In this document: one piece after another, positions 1 to 11,400 of the stretch
Layout: each line of letters opens with the position of its first letter
Position numbering within the stretch: position 1 is the stretch's first letter
Assembly (NCBI GenBank): GCA_963662175.1
Contig: OY759215.1
Coordinates: 26,215,079-26,279,078 of the forward strand
Length of the DNA: 64,000 nt
Direction: 5' to 3'
Origin: Aradus depressus
Lineage: Eukaryota > Arthropoda > Insecta > Hemiptera > Aradidae
Program-made: the position numbers and the translations under genes
The notes under the pieces: model-generated
Seen by the model: the letters and a program-made list of their open reading frames with translations, nothing else
The model's database searches: none
What the model was told of the DNA's origin: nothing

Positions 1-125
1 ACAAAATATTATAAGTGTATCCAGAACCCTCTAAGGAAGACACCTATTGATTTCCAGCCAAATCTGTTGAAGGGAAGTAGGAGATTAGGGGGGAGCCTTA
101 ACACCAAAACTTTAATAACTGGTTT
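1..125 (+). repeat. Family A interspersed repeat, fragment
   Basis: Fragment of the modular repeat called family A here. It shows the recurring phrases 'gtatccagaaccctctaagg', 'acacctattgatttccagcc' and 'taataactgg'. The same order of phrases recurs at about 3.7, 20.4, 23.9, 26.4, 42.8-45, 47.5 and 62.9 kb. It has no coding content and is cut by the window edge. Confidence 0.7.
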
Positions 126-160
126 CTGTTTGGTGGCTCTATTTATTTCGAGAAAGTAAA

Positions 161-184
161 CCTGATGATGGTGTAATGCCGAAA
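161..184 (+). other. Hammerhead-like CTGATGA...GAAA motif
   Basis: CTGATGA at 162-168 and GAAA at 181-184 flank a short helix (ggtg/tgcc with two wobble pairs). The layout is like a hammerhead ribozyme core but has one extra nucleotide between CTGANGA and the helix. Comparable motifs at 15228-15256 and 57635-57657 lie in Penelope-like sequence. Ribozyme activity is inference only. Confidence 0.3.
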
Positions 185-194
185 ATGGTAGTGT

Positions 195-827
195 ATGTAT
201 ATGTTACGGTCGAAGTGGGGAATCCGGTGATTGTAAACAATAACCGGTAATTGTACACGTTTACCTGGCTCTATGGTAAAAGTAGAAAATACTGTAAAAT
301 CGTTTAATAGTTATCCACTAATCCCGGTTATTGTGCACATTCACCGGTTAATTTTCACAATTACCAAGTCAAAGCGGTAAAAGTAGAGATAAGACGGTGA
401 AAGTAGGAAATGTAACTTCCGTCAGGATCCACCAGGAGCGCCGAATTCATGCAAGGTTCATTATCATTTATCACTTTGATATGATATCAGTGCAGTTGAG
501 TTAAATTGTTAGTTTTACTTTAAATTACCCTAAAAAACAAAAAACAATGCCTAAAATGTACTACAGTGGAAGAGTTGACCCGACCTTATCGCCTCCTGCC
601 TCCCGATGTTGTTGTTTTGCCGATGTTCCCGCGCCATTGTGTCTGTCTTATGTTTATTAGTGTATTTCCTGCTTTTACCAAGGGGAACCGGTGATTGTTA
701 ACAATTACCAATAAAACTGCCAAAATCACAAGATTTCCTACTTTTACCAATCGTTTTGGTAATTGTTCACAATTAGTGGTTATTGTTTACAATTACCGTT
801 TTCGCACATTGACCGTCACATATACAT
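195..827. mobile_element. Non-autonomous inverted-repeat element with palindromic iterons (copy type 1)
   Basis: Bounded by inverted termini atgtatatgt (195-204) and acatatacat (818-827), extended by acggtc/gaccgt. Starting 21 bp inside the left end are two abutting 20-bp palindromes, ggtgattgtaaacaataacc (226-245) and ggtaattgtacacgtttacc (246-265). The right side mirrors them at 690-709, 758-777 and 778-797. A second motif, ggtaaaagtag, is scattered in both arms. The interior (about 420-660) has no ORF. The architecture matches the element at 23019-23629, so both probably used related transposases. The superfamily is unknown to me. Confidence 0.75.
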
Positions 828-1129
828 GTGTTAAGTAATAGAGACAAAATAAATTGAAGAAAATCAAACAAACAAAATATGGAATATGATGGCTCTACTG
901 TTGGGTTAGGTAAGGTCCATGACATGTCTGATGGCTGCCGACCTAACCATCTGCTACAACCTGCCCTCAGTTATGATTAATGTCTCTGGTTCTATCACAC
1001 CATGGTAACTTCATCGTTAATCTACTTATGGTGACATCTTTAGGTAAAGATAGAAGGCAAAGTAATATAATAGTTTTGAAATACAATTGGTCCAAAACGA
1101 GGTCCGGATTTTAAATTTAAACGTCCGTT

Positions 1130-1268
1130 GTAGGAAGGGATTAGCGGGCTTATAAATGAATTTATCGACACGAGATTTAGTATGCTGATTCAGAAGCTTT
1201 CGAGAGACAGCGAAAAAGTAATAGAATAATTCTTGCTGTAAAATCACATAGCCGGTGATTCTTTCCTG
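1130..1268 (+). repeat. Family A repeat, 3' part
   Basis: Carries the family A phrases for the distal module ('aatttatcgacacgagattt', 'gattcagaagc') and ends with the typical terminal phrase 'catagccggtgattc'. No ORF of interest. Confidence 0.6.
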
Positions 1269-1318
1269 TCTACATTCGCTTATGAAAACTCTTAATTTTG
1301 TGGTCGTATCACATCTCT

Positions 1319-1319
<1 letters not shown>

Positions 1320-1395
<76 letters not shown>
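1320..1395 (+). repeat. 76-bp pure poly(T); probable LINE poly(A) tail on the minus strand
   Basis: An uninterrupted run of 76 T. Read on the minus strand it is a poly(A) tract, preceded 3 nt upstream by AATAAA (tttatgaataaaagc). It is therefore most simply the tail of the minus-strand jockey-like LINE at 1703-2420. Its length may be affected by sequencing or assembly. Confidence 0.6.
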
Positions 1396-1398
<3 letters not shown>

Positions 1399-1702
1399 TT
1401 TATTCATAAAGATGCAACTGTTGCTAGGGGGCAACAACCAGCATCTATGTTGGTAGGTATGGAGACGTTGGCGTGAATGGCATGTGAGAGGAAGGCCACC
1501 CAGTGGTAGGTCCTCGGGACGAAAATTTATATTAATTATAAGGACAAGGGAAAAAAAAATAATAATAATAATAATTAAAAATAAATAAATAAAAAGGAAT
1601 TGAAAGACAACTTTGATGGAATGGGTAAGAGAGATGATAAAAGTGAGGGAAAATGGTGTAAAAGAATAAAAAAAAAATAAAAATATTAAGAACGAATAGG
1701 AA

Positions 1703-2420
1703 TTAAGGTGGCAGTAAGTCGCGGTTCCACCTCCTCTTCAACCTTCGTGGGGGGTTTTGTGGTAAGTGTTGTGAAGATAAAGTACGTATTTCTGGATTTG
1801 TATGTGTGTAAAGTTTTCTAAAAAAACGTATGTAAATAGTTTGTATTGTGTCGGGTACTGTGTGTATCATAAGATCGTTATGAAGTGTTCTGTTGTTTAT
1901 GTATGGGGGGCATTGTGTTATCAGTCTGAGGGTTTTTGACTGAAATGCCTGAATTCGTTTGATGTTGGATGTTTTTGCTGAACCGTATATCTGTGATCCG
2001 TATGTCCATAATGGTCTAAGTAAGTAAGTATAACAGTTCCGTTTTTGTGTCATGTCTAATTTTGATCGTCTATTTAGAAGTCCGTAGAGTATTTTGAGTC
2101 GACGGTTCAGCGTGTTTCGTGTGAGACGTGTGTGAGGATTCCATGTCAGTCTTCGATCCAATGTCAGTCCTAGGTATCGTACAGTATTAGTTTGAGGGAG
2201 GGGCTTGTCGTAGATGAAACCGGGGGGGCATGTTTCTCGTCGAAGTGTAAATGTGATGTGCTGTGATTTTTCTGTATTTAGTTTGATTTTCCATGTGTTG
2301 CACCAGTTTTCAATTTGTGTGAGATGGTGTTGTAGTGTAAATGAGGCGTGTATGTGAAGGTCAGCAGCAGCTAAGATGGCGGTGTCAATAGTATTATAGT
2401 TTTCAATAGTATTTCGTATT
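1703..2420 (-). pseudogene. Jockey-like non-LTR retrotransposon, C-terminal reverse transcriptase fragment
   Basis: The minus frame encodes the RT thumb and C-terminal part of a jockey-clade ORF2. From N to C terminus it reads AILAADLHIHA (active-site region, where A(I/V)LA then S/D are usual), a WKIKLNTEKSQHITF block, YLGLTLDRRLTW, LLRPLWTYGSQIYGSA and a basic end RRLKRRWNRDLLP before the stop. The frame is open over about 230 codons but lacks the endonuclease and RT fingers/palm, so it is a 5'-truncated copy. About 310 bp of 3' UTR and the poly(T) at 1320-1395 follow on the same strand. A second copy with the same C-terminal signature ends at 25845. Its 5' edge nearly touches the exon at 2444. 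Confidence 0.85.
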
Positions 2421-2443
2421 TTAATGTGTCTGTATATTTCTAG

Positions 2444-2534
2444 GCTAGGACGAGTGGCTGTGACGACCCTCAGACCAAGGAGTGGAAAGGAGTATCACAA
2501 AATAGACCGCTACATCCTCGAGAGTGAAGTCAAG
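2444..2534 (+). CDS. Penultimate exon of an unidentified gene
   Basis: A 91-bp exon between an acceptor ending ...atatttctag (AG at 2442-2443) and a donor AAG|gtaatt at 2535. One base completes a codon, then 30 open codons follow, including PRSGKEYHKIDRYILESEVK. It ends in phase 0, matching the exon at 4439-4528. I do not recognise the protein. The residues are charged and polar, as in a cytoplasmic tail or linker. The acceptor lies about 20 bp from the truncated end of an antisense jockey LINE, so the pyrimidine tract may be LINE-derived. Upstream exons would be outside the window, or hidden. Confidence 0.5.
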
Positions 2535-2559
2535 GTAATTCATTTATAATTATTTCAAT

Positions 2560-2900
2560 GTTTCAACTAATTAAAAAATAATAAAGAAAATTGTATGTTT
2601 TTTTATAATATTGTCTATTTCACAAAATATATATAATATATGGGGTAGCAATACCGAAAGTACTCCCATATAATGCAGGAAAATTGAGGTTCTGCCGTGT
2701 AAATAAAAAACTCAGTGTTTGTCACTCACTTACCACCTTCGCCACACACATTCACTCGAGTCATTATAAGGCCCTGAAGAAGGAAATGAATGATTTCAGA
2801 AACGTTTTCAAATAGTGATTTTTTTATTTTCACGACAGAATTTCGATTTTCTACATTATTGTAAAGATACTGTCGACGATATCAATCAGTACTCTCATAT
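2560..2900 (+). mobile_element. Penelope-like terminal repeat with inverted arms
   Basis: Contains aatattgtctatttcacaaa, the phrase 'gggtagcaataccgaaagta' and the motif ccctgaagaagg...cagaaacg, all seen in other Penelope-like pieces in this window. The stretch near 2690 (gaggttctgccgtgtaaat) returns inverted near 2836-2860, giving a foldback. Family assignment rests on the same sequence preceding a GIY-YIG fragment at 51800-52206. Confidence 0.55.
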
Positions 2901-3714
2901 ATTATATCTGTGGCAAATTGCAATAACCAGTTAAGTGACATTTTTAAAAAAAAATGAGATTTTCTGAGAAAAATGTGTATTTTGATCTAAATTTTCATTT
3001 CCCATATGAGTCCATTGCTTAAATTGATATTTATGACTGTGATTTCAGGAAAACCGAATCAGTTAACTGGAATTATTTTGTAATAACCAGTTAACTGTCA
3101 TATATTATATTATAAACGAACATTTATATTATAAACGAATTTCTGTACATCAACTTGAACATTTATATATCAAATATTACAATAAATTATATGTCATATA
3201 CTTTAAACATGAATATCTCGAAATCAGGTTCGTGTCAGTTAACTCATTATTGCAATTTGCCACTGATATATATATATTTTGAGAAATAAACAATATTTTT
3301 AAAAACATACGGTTTTCTTGTATGAAAATTGGCTAATCAGCAAAATATATTGAGAAAACAACAATTATTTAATAAAATAACACAGAGTTGTCCACCACAA
3401 GTTTATATTGTAGAGCCAACTTTCAAATACATTCTTCATTGCTAACTCTACAATTGACTGACTGGTAAAGAATTACAATTGATACAAATCATAGAAAAAC
3501 GAAGAAAAATTATATTGTATCGAATATATAATTATTTGATATAATCGCTAAACTCAAAATATTGTATAGAAGATATAATGATTTGGTATCTTTATTATTG
3601 CTCTTGATTCTTTCGGGTGCACCTTGCTTTGGTATCATCGCTAAACTCAAAATATTGTATACTAGATACTAATGTATGTTAATATTAAACCGTAAATTTT
3701 TGTTGTATATTTAT
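2901..3714. other. AT-rich non-coding stretch
   Basis: Low-complexity AT-rich DNA with a few local duplications. The phrase 'gctaaactcaaaatattgta' occurs twice, near 3547 and 3641, and 'cagttaactg' motifs recur. There is no coding region I can support. Confidence 0.5.
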
Positions 3715-4315
3715 TACATGTTTTCCGAGCTTCTGACTCCAAAAATGAAAAACGAATATTCTGTGTATATGTATTAGCGAACACGATACCTCCCAATAGG
3801 ATAAGTGTATCGTTTATAATTTTGTATATAAAAGGGGGATTAGAGGGTAGGCTTATCACAAAAACTAATAAATGCCGTTGTAATGAATGTATCGACACAA
3901 AATTCGTATATAAATTCACAATCCCATAAGGACAACACCTATTAATTTTCGATTGGGATCGGCTGGAGGGAAGGGGTGGTCAGAGGGGGCTCAACTCAAA
4001 CCCCAATAACTGCCGATATAATGAATAAATCGATATGTATTTTTATATATGTAAATTTAAAGCTCCATAAGAACGATGCTTATTAACATTCCAACAAATC
4101 GGCTGAAGGGTTCAGGGGAGGGGGCTCAATTCAAAAACCATAAAAACTACTGATGTTATGAATGTATCGATACAAAATTTACTCAGAAGCTCTTATGTAA
4201 GTCAACTAATTATTCATTTTTACTCCAAACGATCGATTAGTTTTGAAGGAAAAGCGAAAACTTAATTGATTAATTCGTTCTGATGTACATTGAAGGTAAT
4301 TCACCGACGATTTTT
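3715..4315 (+). repeat. Family A repeat, long copy
   Basis: One of the longer copies. It has three successive modules of the type 'aaggacgacacc tattaattttc ... ccgatataatgaataaatcgata ... tttatatatgtaaattt', and ends with 'gaaggtaattcaccgacga'. Modules differ by substitutions and small indels. No ORF. It lies in the intron between the exons at 2444 and 4439. Confidence 0.7.
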
Positions 4316-4438
4316 TTTAAATTGTCAAAAAATCATTAACAACACAGAATGTGAGTAAAAGAAAAATCAGACGGTTTTAAATGATATTTTATCTTGTGTA
4401 CCTGTATTCTAATACACCTATTTTTTATCTGTTTTCAG

Positions 4439-4528
4439 GCTAAAGGTTTGGTGCCTGGGATAACGACGGTTCCTGAAAAGTCGGAATCACCATCTCCCGG
4501 CTACATGAGCGGCTCTCCCGGAAACTAA
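4439..4528 (+). CDS. Terminal exon of the unidentified gene
   Basis: Preceded by a strong acceptor (ttttttatctgttttcag, AG at 4437-4438). The phase-0 frame encodes 29 residues rich in Pro, Ser and Gly (AKGLVPGITTVPEKSESPSP, then GYMSGSPGN) and stops at TAA 4526-4528. Joined to the previous exon it gives a 59-residue C terminus. It contains no domain I know. Codon use and clean splice sites distinguish it from the surrounding AT-rich DNA. I infer a real gene whose body lies to the left of the window. Confidence 0.55.
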   Translation, partial: AKGLVPGITTVPEKSESPSPGYMSGSPGN

Positions 4529-4796
4529 TATCGTAACGATATCTATAAGATACGAGTAGAGTGTAAATAGCAATGTCCAGTATGTCTTTGTAATATTGGT
4601 GAAGCAGGAGGTATGTTTGGGAACTAATTCAGGTACATATTTGGCAGGACAAAGTTAAGAAGAAACAAAACCCTCTTAAGAACTTTACTGCCTCTTTAAT
4701 CAAATCGAAATTTTTCTGAAATGAAGGATTTTCAGAATTAAATGAAATACACAGTAATTAAAGTTCAGTAGAAAACATATTATTCAGGTAGCATAC

Positions 4797-5010
4797 TGAG
4801 CTCAAGCTGTCCTTTGGATGGGACGTTAAGCGATGGTAACAAGCATATAAGATGTCAAGTCTCGTTAAAGACCCTTTTCCTTAGATAACTAACTAAACCT
4901 GGGTTGACAAAATTAAGGGCTCCCAGTGTAGAATCTGGCTCTTGTCTACCAGTGCAACGAAAGGTAGGCGATTTGACCTCTTAAAGCCCGAGCATGAGCG
5001 ACAATAACTA
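4797..5010 (+). mobile_element. tRNA-derived SINE family 1, 5'-truncated old copy
   Basis: Matches the SINE body: ttggatgggacgttaagcga, gttaaagaccc, ggctcttgtctaccag and ttaaagcccgagcatgag. The tRNA-like head is missing and divergence is high, so this is an old copy. Confidence 0.7.
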
Positions 5011-5029
5011 ACTAAATGATATATAATAT

Positions 5030-5295
5030 TTTCTGCAGAGATATTGTGAAGCACTTGATAAAAAATATAAAAATGTATGTTTTTAGAAATATTGTATATT
5101 TCCCAAAATATACCTATATATAATATATGGGAGTACTTTCGGTATTGCTACCATGAGCCACGACATAACAAATACTGTATTTGTTAAGTCGTGGCTGAAG
5201 ATGGTAGCCATTCCTAAAGTACTCCCATATATTATATATATTTTGTGAAATATTTTTAAAAACGTACGTTTTTATCAATTTTTTAAAATAATATT
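5030..5295. mobile_element. Penelope-like hairpin terminus
   Basis: A long inverted repeat. The left arm (tatgtttttagaaatattgt ... tatgggagtactttcggtat) is mirrored by the right arm (cctaaagtactcccatat ... atatttttaaaaacgtacg). Around the centre, cacgacataacaaatac is mirrored by gtatttgttaagtcgtg. The same arms occur at 2560, 12790, 45965 and 51800. Confidence 0.65.
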
Positions 5296-5692
5296 TGTTT
5301 TAAAAAACGGAATAATCATTTTATTTTTTACCCGGCTTTGTTCAGTCAGTCGTTAATGATAACTCAGGCAATGATATCACTAATCACTCTCCAAGGCCCT
5401 CCCCTCGACCTAAACGACCATTTTCGGACGCTATATATATGCTGTAATTTTGTAAAGCCAGTTTGTAAAAGTAAAATTTAAGGTGCTTTGAAGAGACCTC
5501 ATTTACACAATGCTCCTCTCAGCATCATTGCATATTTTCAACAATGTTTGTTGTACTATATTTATAGAAATAACCTATATTGAATGTGTCTAAACTTAAA
5601 ACTTCATTCTCCTCCTGTTGTTAGTACACCGAGTAGCCGCTAGATGGCGGGGAGCTCCTTATATCCTCCTAGTGGAGTATTTTTGGAAAACA

Positions 5693-5905
5693 AATTTATT
5701 AGTGATTAATAATAAATTTCCGTTAAACCAATACATGGTAATAGGATACGTCAAAATAATTTATACATTAAGATAACTTATAAATTAGATTTATAACTCC
5801 TTGAGTCTAACACATCTATGATTAGTAGTAATAACAAAACTATTAAAAAAAGTAAAATGAAATTAATAAAAACTGAACAAATAAATACTTAAAAATGAGT
5901 ACATT
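5693..5905 (+). repeat. Unclassified repeat, copy 1 of 2
   Basis: About 210 bp are shared, in direct orientation, with 36662-36865. Both have 'catggtaataggatacgtca', 'gtctaacacatctatgatta' and 'gtaaaatgaaatta'. No ORF is seen, and terminal features are unclear. Downstream, to about 7717, the DNA is AT-rich with no supported gene. The overlapping ORFs at 6578-6856 look fortuitous. Confidence 0.6.
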
Positions 5906-7717
5906 AACAAAATTAATACAAGATAAGTTTATAATAAGTAGACACATTTTTCAATTTAATAAAAGTTAAGATAACAATTTTCAAAACTCTTCGGAAGGGT
6001 TTTTATCCCAATGATGTTTCGGGACGTTCTTACGATTACTTTTCTCACGTGAGAAATATCAAATTTCCAACTTGAGTTAAGGTTTTGAGGCACAGATTTG
6101 AGCGAGCGAATGAGTTCACTTATATAAATTTATAAGATTTCTGCTCTACAACTTAATTTCAGCAAAATTTTCCTTGCGGAACACATTAATCCAAATAATT
6201 TTCAAAACGGTAACGGTCTCATACCCTCATATTTTTTCTCATGCTATGTATTTTTTCTAGAATAATAATTTTTGGGAAACCTTTCGATTGTTCTCTATAT
6301 TTCCATTTCATTATTTGTTTTTCAGAATTTCTTGCTTTTCATTAGTACTTTCGGGCAAGTATATAAGTATTTTTGAAATGTTGATAATACCTTTTCATAG
6401 AGACCCCAGTCAAAATGTTTATAAACTTATTTTTATTTATTTTTTTTAGGCATTTAATTAATTACTAAAAAAATCTCCATTTTCATCGTTCCCGAAATAT
6501 TATTAAGGCTATGACTAAGGGCACATATGAACCTACATGTCAAATTTTAGTTTTTTCGGTTAAACATTTCAAATGTTCTAAAGTAGTGACAATGGAACGG
6601 ACAGACACCATGATTTATCCATTAGTTCCATGTTTACCATTTGTGTTACGATAAGAAACTTTAAAACGAAGTTTGTTGGCTGTAACAACAAGTATACTAC
6701 AAAGTTCACCCATAAGAAGTTTTCTTTCTTGTTATGTGCTGCCAAATATGTCATTGAGGTTTCGCACATAGATCTTACACCCTCCAGGATCACTACAAAA
6801 ATGTGTATAGCTTGAATTACTTGTAAGGTTATTGAGAAATACTTTTTCAAATTCAATCCAGGCGTTTCGCCAATTGTTGGTTGACCCTAAGCGTATGTGT
6901 GCACTTGGAAGACATTCTTGTGTAAAATTGTGTTTGTTTGTAATCTCTTCGCCATCATTTGTAATTATTCATGTAAATACTTTGTTGATAGAAATTTAAT
7001 CTAACCACTTAAAACTTTTTTTAAAAAATACAAGAAATCAGTATTTGTAGATAATTGTCTAATAGTCTAACTTTGTGACGATTTCAAAGTATATATATAT
7101 ATATATTTCATTTATATATTTTATTATTATATACAACATTATTTATTAGATTTCGTTTTAAAGGTGCAATATAACATATTATTATATCCTTTAATGTATA
7201 ATTTATTTTATTATAAGTATAATATTTCATAAATAAATAATTATATACAATAAAACTCAAAATTACTACAAAATGTGTAATCTATATATTGAAAGTCTCA
7301 CATTACAACGGAAAAATGCTGCATGAACATTTTTGGAATGAGTATTACACAACTATGTATTATTAATTATTAAATACATTTAATTATATACAACATTGTG
7401 CATGCACGTGACGTGCATACGTAGAAAAGTGACACAACTCAAACTGTAGCTTGCTACGATATTAACTCGAAATAGCTACTGATACTAATGAGTGTCTCCC
7501 ATCGCTAGAGGTTTTATCTTTTTCTATTTGTAAAGTTCCCACGACACAATTCAGAAGAGAAACAACGAAAGATACGTCTTGAGGAAAAATCATTTCGAAT
7601 CTTTGAGAGCTCATAAGTACTTTTAAATTATTAACGTTTTAAGTTTTATATTTATTTTATAAATAAATGTAGAGTTTTTATTTATTTTCGAACTAATACT
7701 CAAGTCAAAAGTAAGAT
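5906..7717. other. AT-rich DNA, no gene seen
   Basis: Long AT-rich stretch with short (TA)n tracts near 7090 and 7240. No coding run resembles a known family. Confidence 0.5.
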
Positions 7718-7729
7718 AATTCCTATAAT

Positions 7730-8137
7730 TTTTTTTTTTTTTGGTAGGAGGGGGAATGCTTTTTACGCACATCCAAGGTAGATAGCCCTGGATAGTGTGG
7801 GACTCGAGCCGTGGTATCAACCCACTAAAAAAAACCTCCGACGATCCTGGTTCCCTTGTGCGGAACAGACGGCCTGTCATTACTTCGCTGGTAACGCCAC
7901 TTCTTGTGGCCGCTACTGTTGTTTCTTGTCAGCCCTCTCTTGGAGGGCAAACCCACCCATGATGAGTGCTGCAAATTCGCAGCCCTCATCCCACGACTCC
8001 TGAGAGCGCAACATAGCGCCCACATAACTGGTATCAGTCAGTGGGGCGCTCATCCTGCACTCCAGCTTTTCCCTTCCCTCCTCAAATCTGGGGCATTTGA
8101 GGAGGACGTGCTCCACCGTCTCCGTCTCACCGCGGGC
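7730..8137 (-). mobile_element. Non-LTR retrotransposon 3' end with exact TSD
   Basis: Flanked by a perfect 12-bp target-site duplication, aattcctataat, at 7718-7729 and 8138-8149. The minus frame from 8134 down to 7913 encodes a LINE ORF2 C terminus with ETVEHVLLKCPRFEEGRE, the Cys/His-type end found after RT in R1-like elements, then about 60 further residues and a stop. About 180 bp of 3' UTR and a poly(A) tract (poly-T at 7729-7742) follow. It is a severely 5'-truncated, fairly recent insertion. Confidence 0.88.
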
Positions 8138-8149
8138 AATTCCTATAAT

Positions 8150-8945
8150 CGATGTAAAAATGTTAGATAGCCATTTGACGTTTTTAATGATCTATCTTCA
8201 ACAAAACGAATGAATTTAAGTACACTTTGTACAATAAACTACTCAAAAAGAAAACATTATAACTAAATTTAACCTTAAATAAATTCAATTTTATGTATGT
8301 ATTTTAGTAGCAAAACTTTAGAAAGATACAATGAAATAAATTTGGAAATATTATTTGGAATTTTATTTTTATAGTTGTAAATATATAGAAAATTAATGTC
8401 CAAAATTTAAAAATGCAGTTTATTACTTATAATCTTTGAATTTACACCCCCCCTCCCCTGTAATCAAGGTTACTGAAATTATTTCAACTACTTATTGAAA
8501 TAATATTATAACTAAATAATCACTATCTATAAATTATTAGGAATTAGTATTTGTCATTAATCTCTTTGTAATCTACAATGCAGCAGAAATTAAATTAGGT
8601 GTTCCTTATATACTTTTTTGCGCTGAAACCGACTCTGAAATTAGAGTAGTTATGTTATCTCTAGTTATGGAGATACTTTATGATTCAACCTGCATTCTCT
8701 CTGATTTTTCAGACAGTAAACTTATCTTATATCAGCCTGTTTGATTATTTGTGATTGAGTTTTATCTTTTTGATATTACTAATTATAATTTTTTTTTTCT
8801 TTCGTAAAGTTTTTGATTTGTCAAAAAGATATACCTAATATTATTAGGTTTTGTTTCTCTTTTGAACTGGACCCAATCTGGTCTCAATTTAACTGTGAAT
8901 TTTCCGAATTGACGTAGCAAGCTGTTACTTTTTTTTTTTTTTATA
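8150..8945. other. AT-rich DNA, no gene seen
   Basis: Non-coding AT-rich sequence with a poly-T tract near 8930. No recognisable element boundaries. Confidence 0.45.
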
Positions 8946-8949
8946 ATAC

Positions 8950-9375
8950 AGGGTGTTTCAGTCGAAGCATCCATAAATTCCAGGTCTGGTTTAGTGGGTT
9001 GAAAATAAGAAAAACGTTTTTTTTTATAAACTTGAGTCCGAAAGTGTTTCGTTGAAAAGTTATTGAGTGATAAAGAAAACCATGTTTAGTGGAACATTTT
9101 GGTTTAGCTAACTCAAAAAATACTCAAAATACATTTTGACATAAGCACTTTGAGGTCGGGCTAAGTCACACTAAAGGTAGTACTTATCCCGCGTTATTAA
9201 TATAATATATAAACATTTTGGTGGCATTTTTCAAATGAATGTTAATATATTAAATTTGAAAAATGCCACTAAAATGTTCTTTTTCAATAGATTTTTAAAG
9301 AAGAATTCCCGGACCCATATTTATATAAACGTGTTTTCTTATTGGCGACCCACCAAACCACCTCCAGAATTATAA
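8950..9375. mobile_element. Foldback/MITE-like element
   Basis: The left arm (cataaattccaggtctggtt, tagtgggttgaaaataagaa) is mirrored at the right (cttattggcgacccaccaaa, ccacctccagaattat), with the arms near 8970-9020 and 9335-9375. In the middle an inner palindrome pairs aacattttggtggcattttt (about 9213) with gaaaaatgccactaaaatgt. No ORF. The superfamily is not clear. Confidence 0.6.
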
Positions 9376-11104
9376 TATTTTAGAATCTTATTATAGAATC
9401 ACAGTGTATAAAACTATTTTCCGAATTGTTTGTTTTCAACTTATAATCCTTGTATAAAGTTACTTAATACAATTATTTTAGTTTTTCCTCTCTGGAAATT
9501 AGTTTTTTTTTTTTTTTTTTTGAGTTGTGTCACTTATTAGTGTGATGTTCAAATTGTACATATGTACTTAAATTCATCAAAAGTAACGAAATGTATTTAT
9601 AATTGTCAATCAAAATGTATGAACTCCTACATATTTTAATAATAGGTGAATAGGTACTGTTAATTTTTCATTTATATAAGGAACGTGGACAGGTCCTTTA
9701 TTGTAAGCCAGCAAGAGGTTCTTCTGTCCCGGATCCTTTATAACAGAACCAAAGCGATCGAAGTAGACTCCAGGATAGTCAACTGTTGGGTCACCACAAA
9801 CATTTCCAGACAGGCTTGTCTATAATAGAAGAACTGGTCAAATTTGGTCCCGAATTTCGGGCCAGGATGGGAACAGTTTTATCCGAAGTTGACTGCCTCG
9901 AGAATAATAATTATTCCATATTTCCCCCATTTTTAAAGTTATCCATCAGTTTTCATTTCATATTGAGAGATTAATTTTTATTTTTATAAAAAGAAAATTT
10001 TAATGTTTATTATATGACGCAAGAGCATTTCTAATCTGAACCTTAATCCTAGATAATATAGAGGGCGCATATAAAACTATTTTCTTAGTCAAAAAAGTTT
10101 TAATATGCTCTACTGGAAAAGTTGGTTGCACTAGCTAATTCTGATAGATCATTTGCTAGACCTCATTCCTAATCGTGCTTAGGCCAGTCAACTAATAGAA
10201 AAAACGTGAAATATTTACAGTATTATGCAATTATCTAATATCCGAATTTACACCTCATTACATTTAGAAAACTGATGGATATTTTTCATTTGAACATATA
10301 TTTAAATTAATTTGAAAGAAAATGCTCTTCATATGTTATTCAGTTTTTTAACTCCTTGAACTTTTGTTTCAGTTTCATTGTATTACTTAGTTTGTATACA
10401 TTTTTTATTATTATTATTATGTAGCTGTTTTATTTCTCTTGCAATTTTATAATTAGTTAGTGAGGAATATGTTTGTAAAACGGTGTGAGTTCTTCCAATT
10501 GTATATAATATACATATATATATATATAAATACATATATAACTGTTTACTGTTTTACTTTTGTACTTATTACTATAATAAACATCTAAATATAATAATTT
10601 TAGCTATAGATATTTTTATGTTTTGTGAAATAAAATTGTAAGACTAGTCATTATGTCTGTTGGTATTTGGCCTAATAATTTGTTTTTAGGCGTTTTTCAT
10701 AAAGTATATTAAATATTTTGTATTCACATAAAAATAGTTATTTCATTCCTTTTGAATCTTTTTAGTTTAAGCTTTTTTACCTGCTAAATATGTGAGGTTC
10801 TGTTTTTTAATGAACTCACAAGTGCAACTAACATTAGCAAACGCTTGTGATCATTGAAAAATATTGTTGCAACAGTGCAAAGCAGGGTGGGATCGCGTGT
10901 CCTTTACTTTATTTTATTTACTTTGCCTGGCGCAATGATCCTTGTCCTGAGCCTCTGCAACGATGTTCCGCCATTCTTCTCTATCCTCAGTCTGCTGTCT
11001 CCACCTAGTCGCACCCATCGTACTGAGGTCGTCCTCCAGCCCAGGTAAGTCTCTTCTCTATCCTCCCGGGTGCCCTTTCAGTATCCTCCGCGGCTATATG
11101 AGCT
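9376..11104. other. AT-rich DNA with a possible coding remnant at 9705-9900
   Basis: Mostly AT-rich. Between about 9705 and 9900 the base composition becomes balanced. Plus frames encode QEVLLSRILYNRTKAIEVDS and, after a shift, IIEELVKFGPEFRARMGT. This could be a decayed exon or transposon piece. I do not recognise it and no clear splice sites bound it. The ORF at 10854-11048 is probably chance. Confidence 0.3.
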
Positions 11105-11275
11105 TGTGAGATTTCAGGTACTCGTTAAAGACATTGTAACTAAACCTGGGAAGGCAAAAGTTTAGCACTCTCACTATAAGTCAGGCTAATGTCCCTCAGA
11201 GCGACAAAAGAGCGCTCTGGTAGTAGGCATTATGACGTCGTAGTTAAAGCCCGGGCATGATTCAAATTAACTAAC
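11105..11275 (+). mobile_element. SINE family 1, 3' half
   Basis: Matches the SINE body from caggtactcgttaaagac through cgacaaaagagcgctctggt to gttaaagcccgggcatga. The 5' part is absent or degenerated. Confidence 0.7.
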
Positions 11276-11330
11276 AAAAATACAATTACAAGTATCTTAA
11301 CACACAAAGAAGTATATATACATATTAGTT

Positions 11331-11400
11331 GAGGACGCCGGTAGCTCAGTGGTATGGTGCTCGCTTACTGAGCTCATGATCGCGGATTCAAGTAGGCAAA
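11331..11400 (+). mobile_element. SINE family 1, tRNA-like head only
   Basis: Carries ccggtagctcagtggtatgg (A-box region) and a decayed B-box (gcggattcaag), then leaves the SINE consensus. It lies 55 bp after another SINE piece; the two may be parts of rearranged copies. Confidence 0.6.

Noticed and set aside
1255..1476. 73-codon plus ORF with a long Phe run
   Set aside because: It is only the translation of the 76-bp poly(T), which is better explained as a LINE poly(A) tail on the other strand.
6578..6856. 92-codon minus ORF and its opposite-strand partner
   Set aside because: No motif recognised, AT-rich context, and both strands are open over the same stretch by composition.
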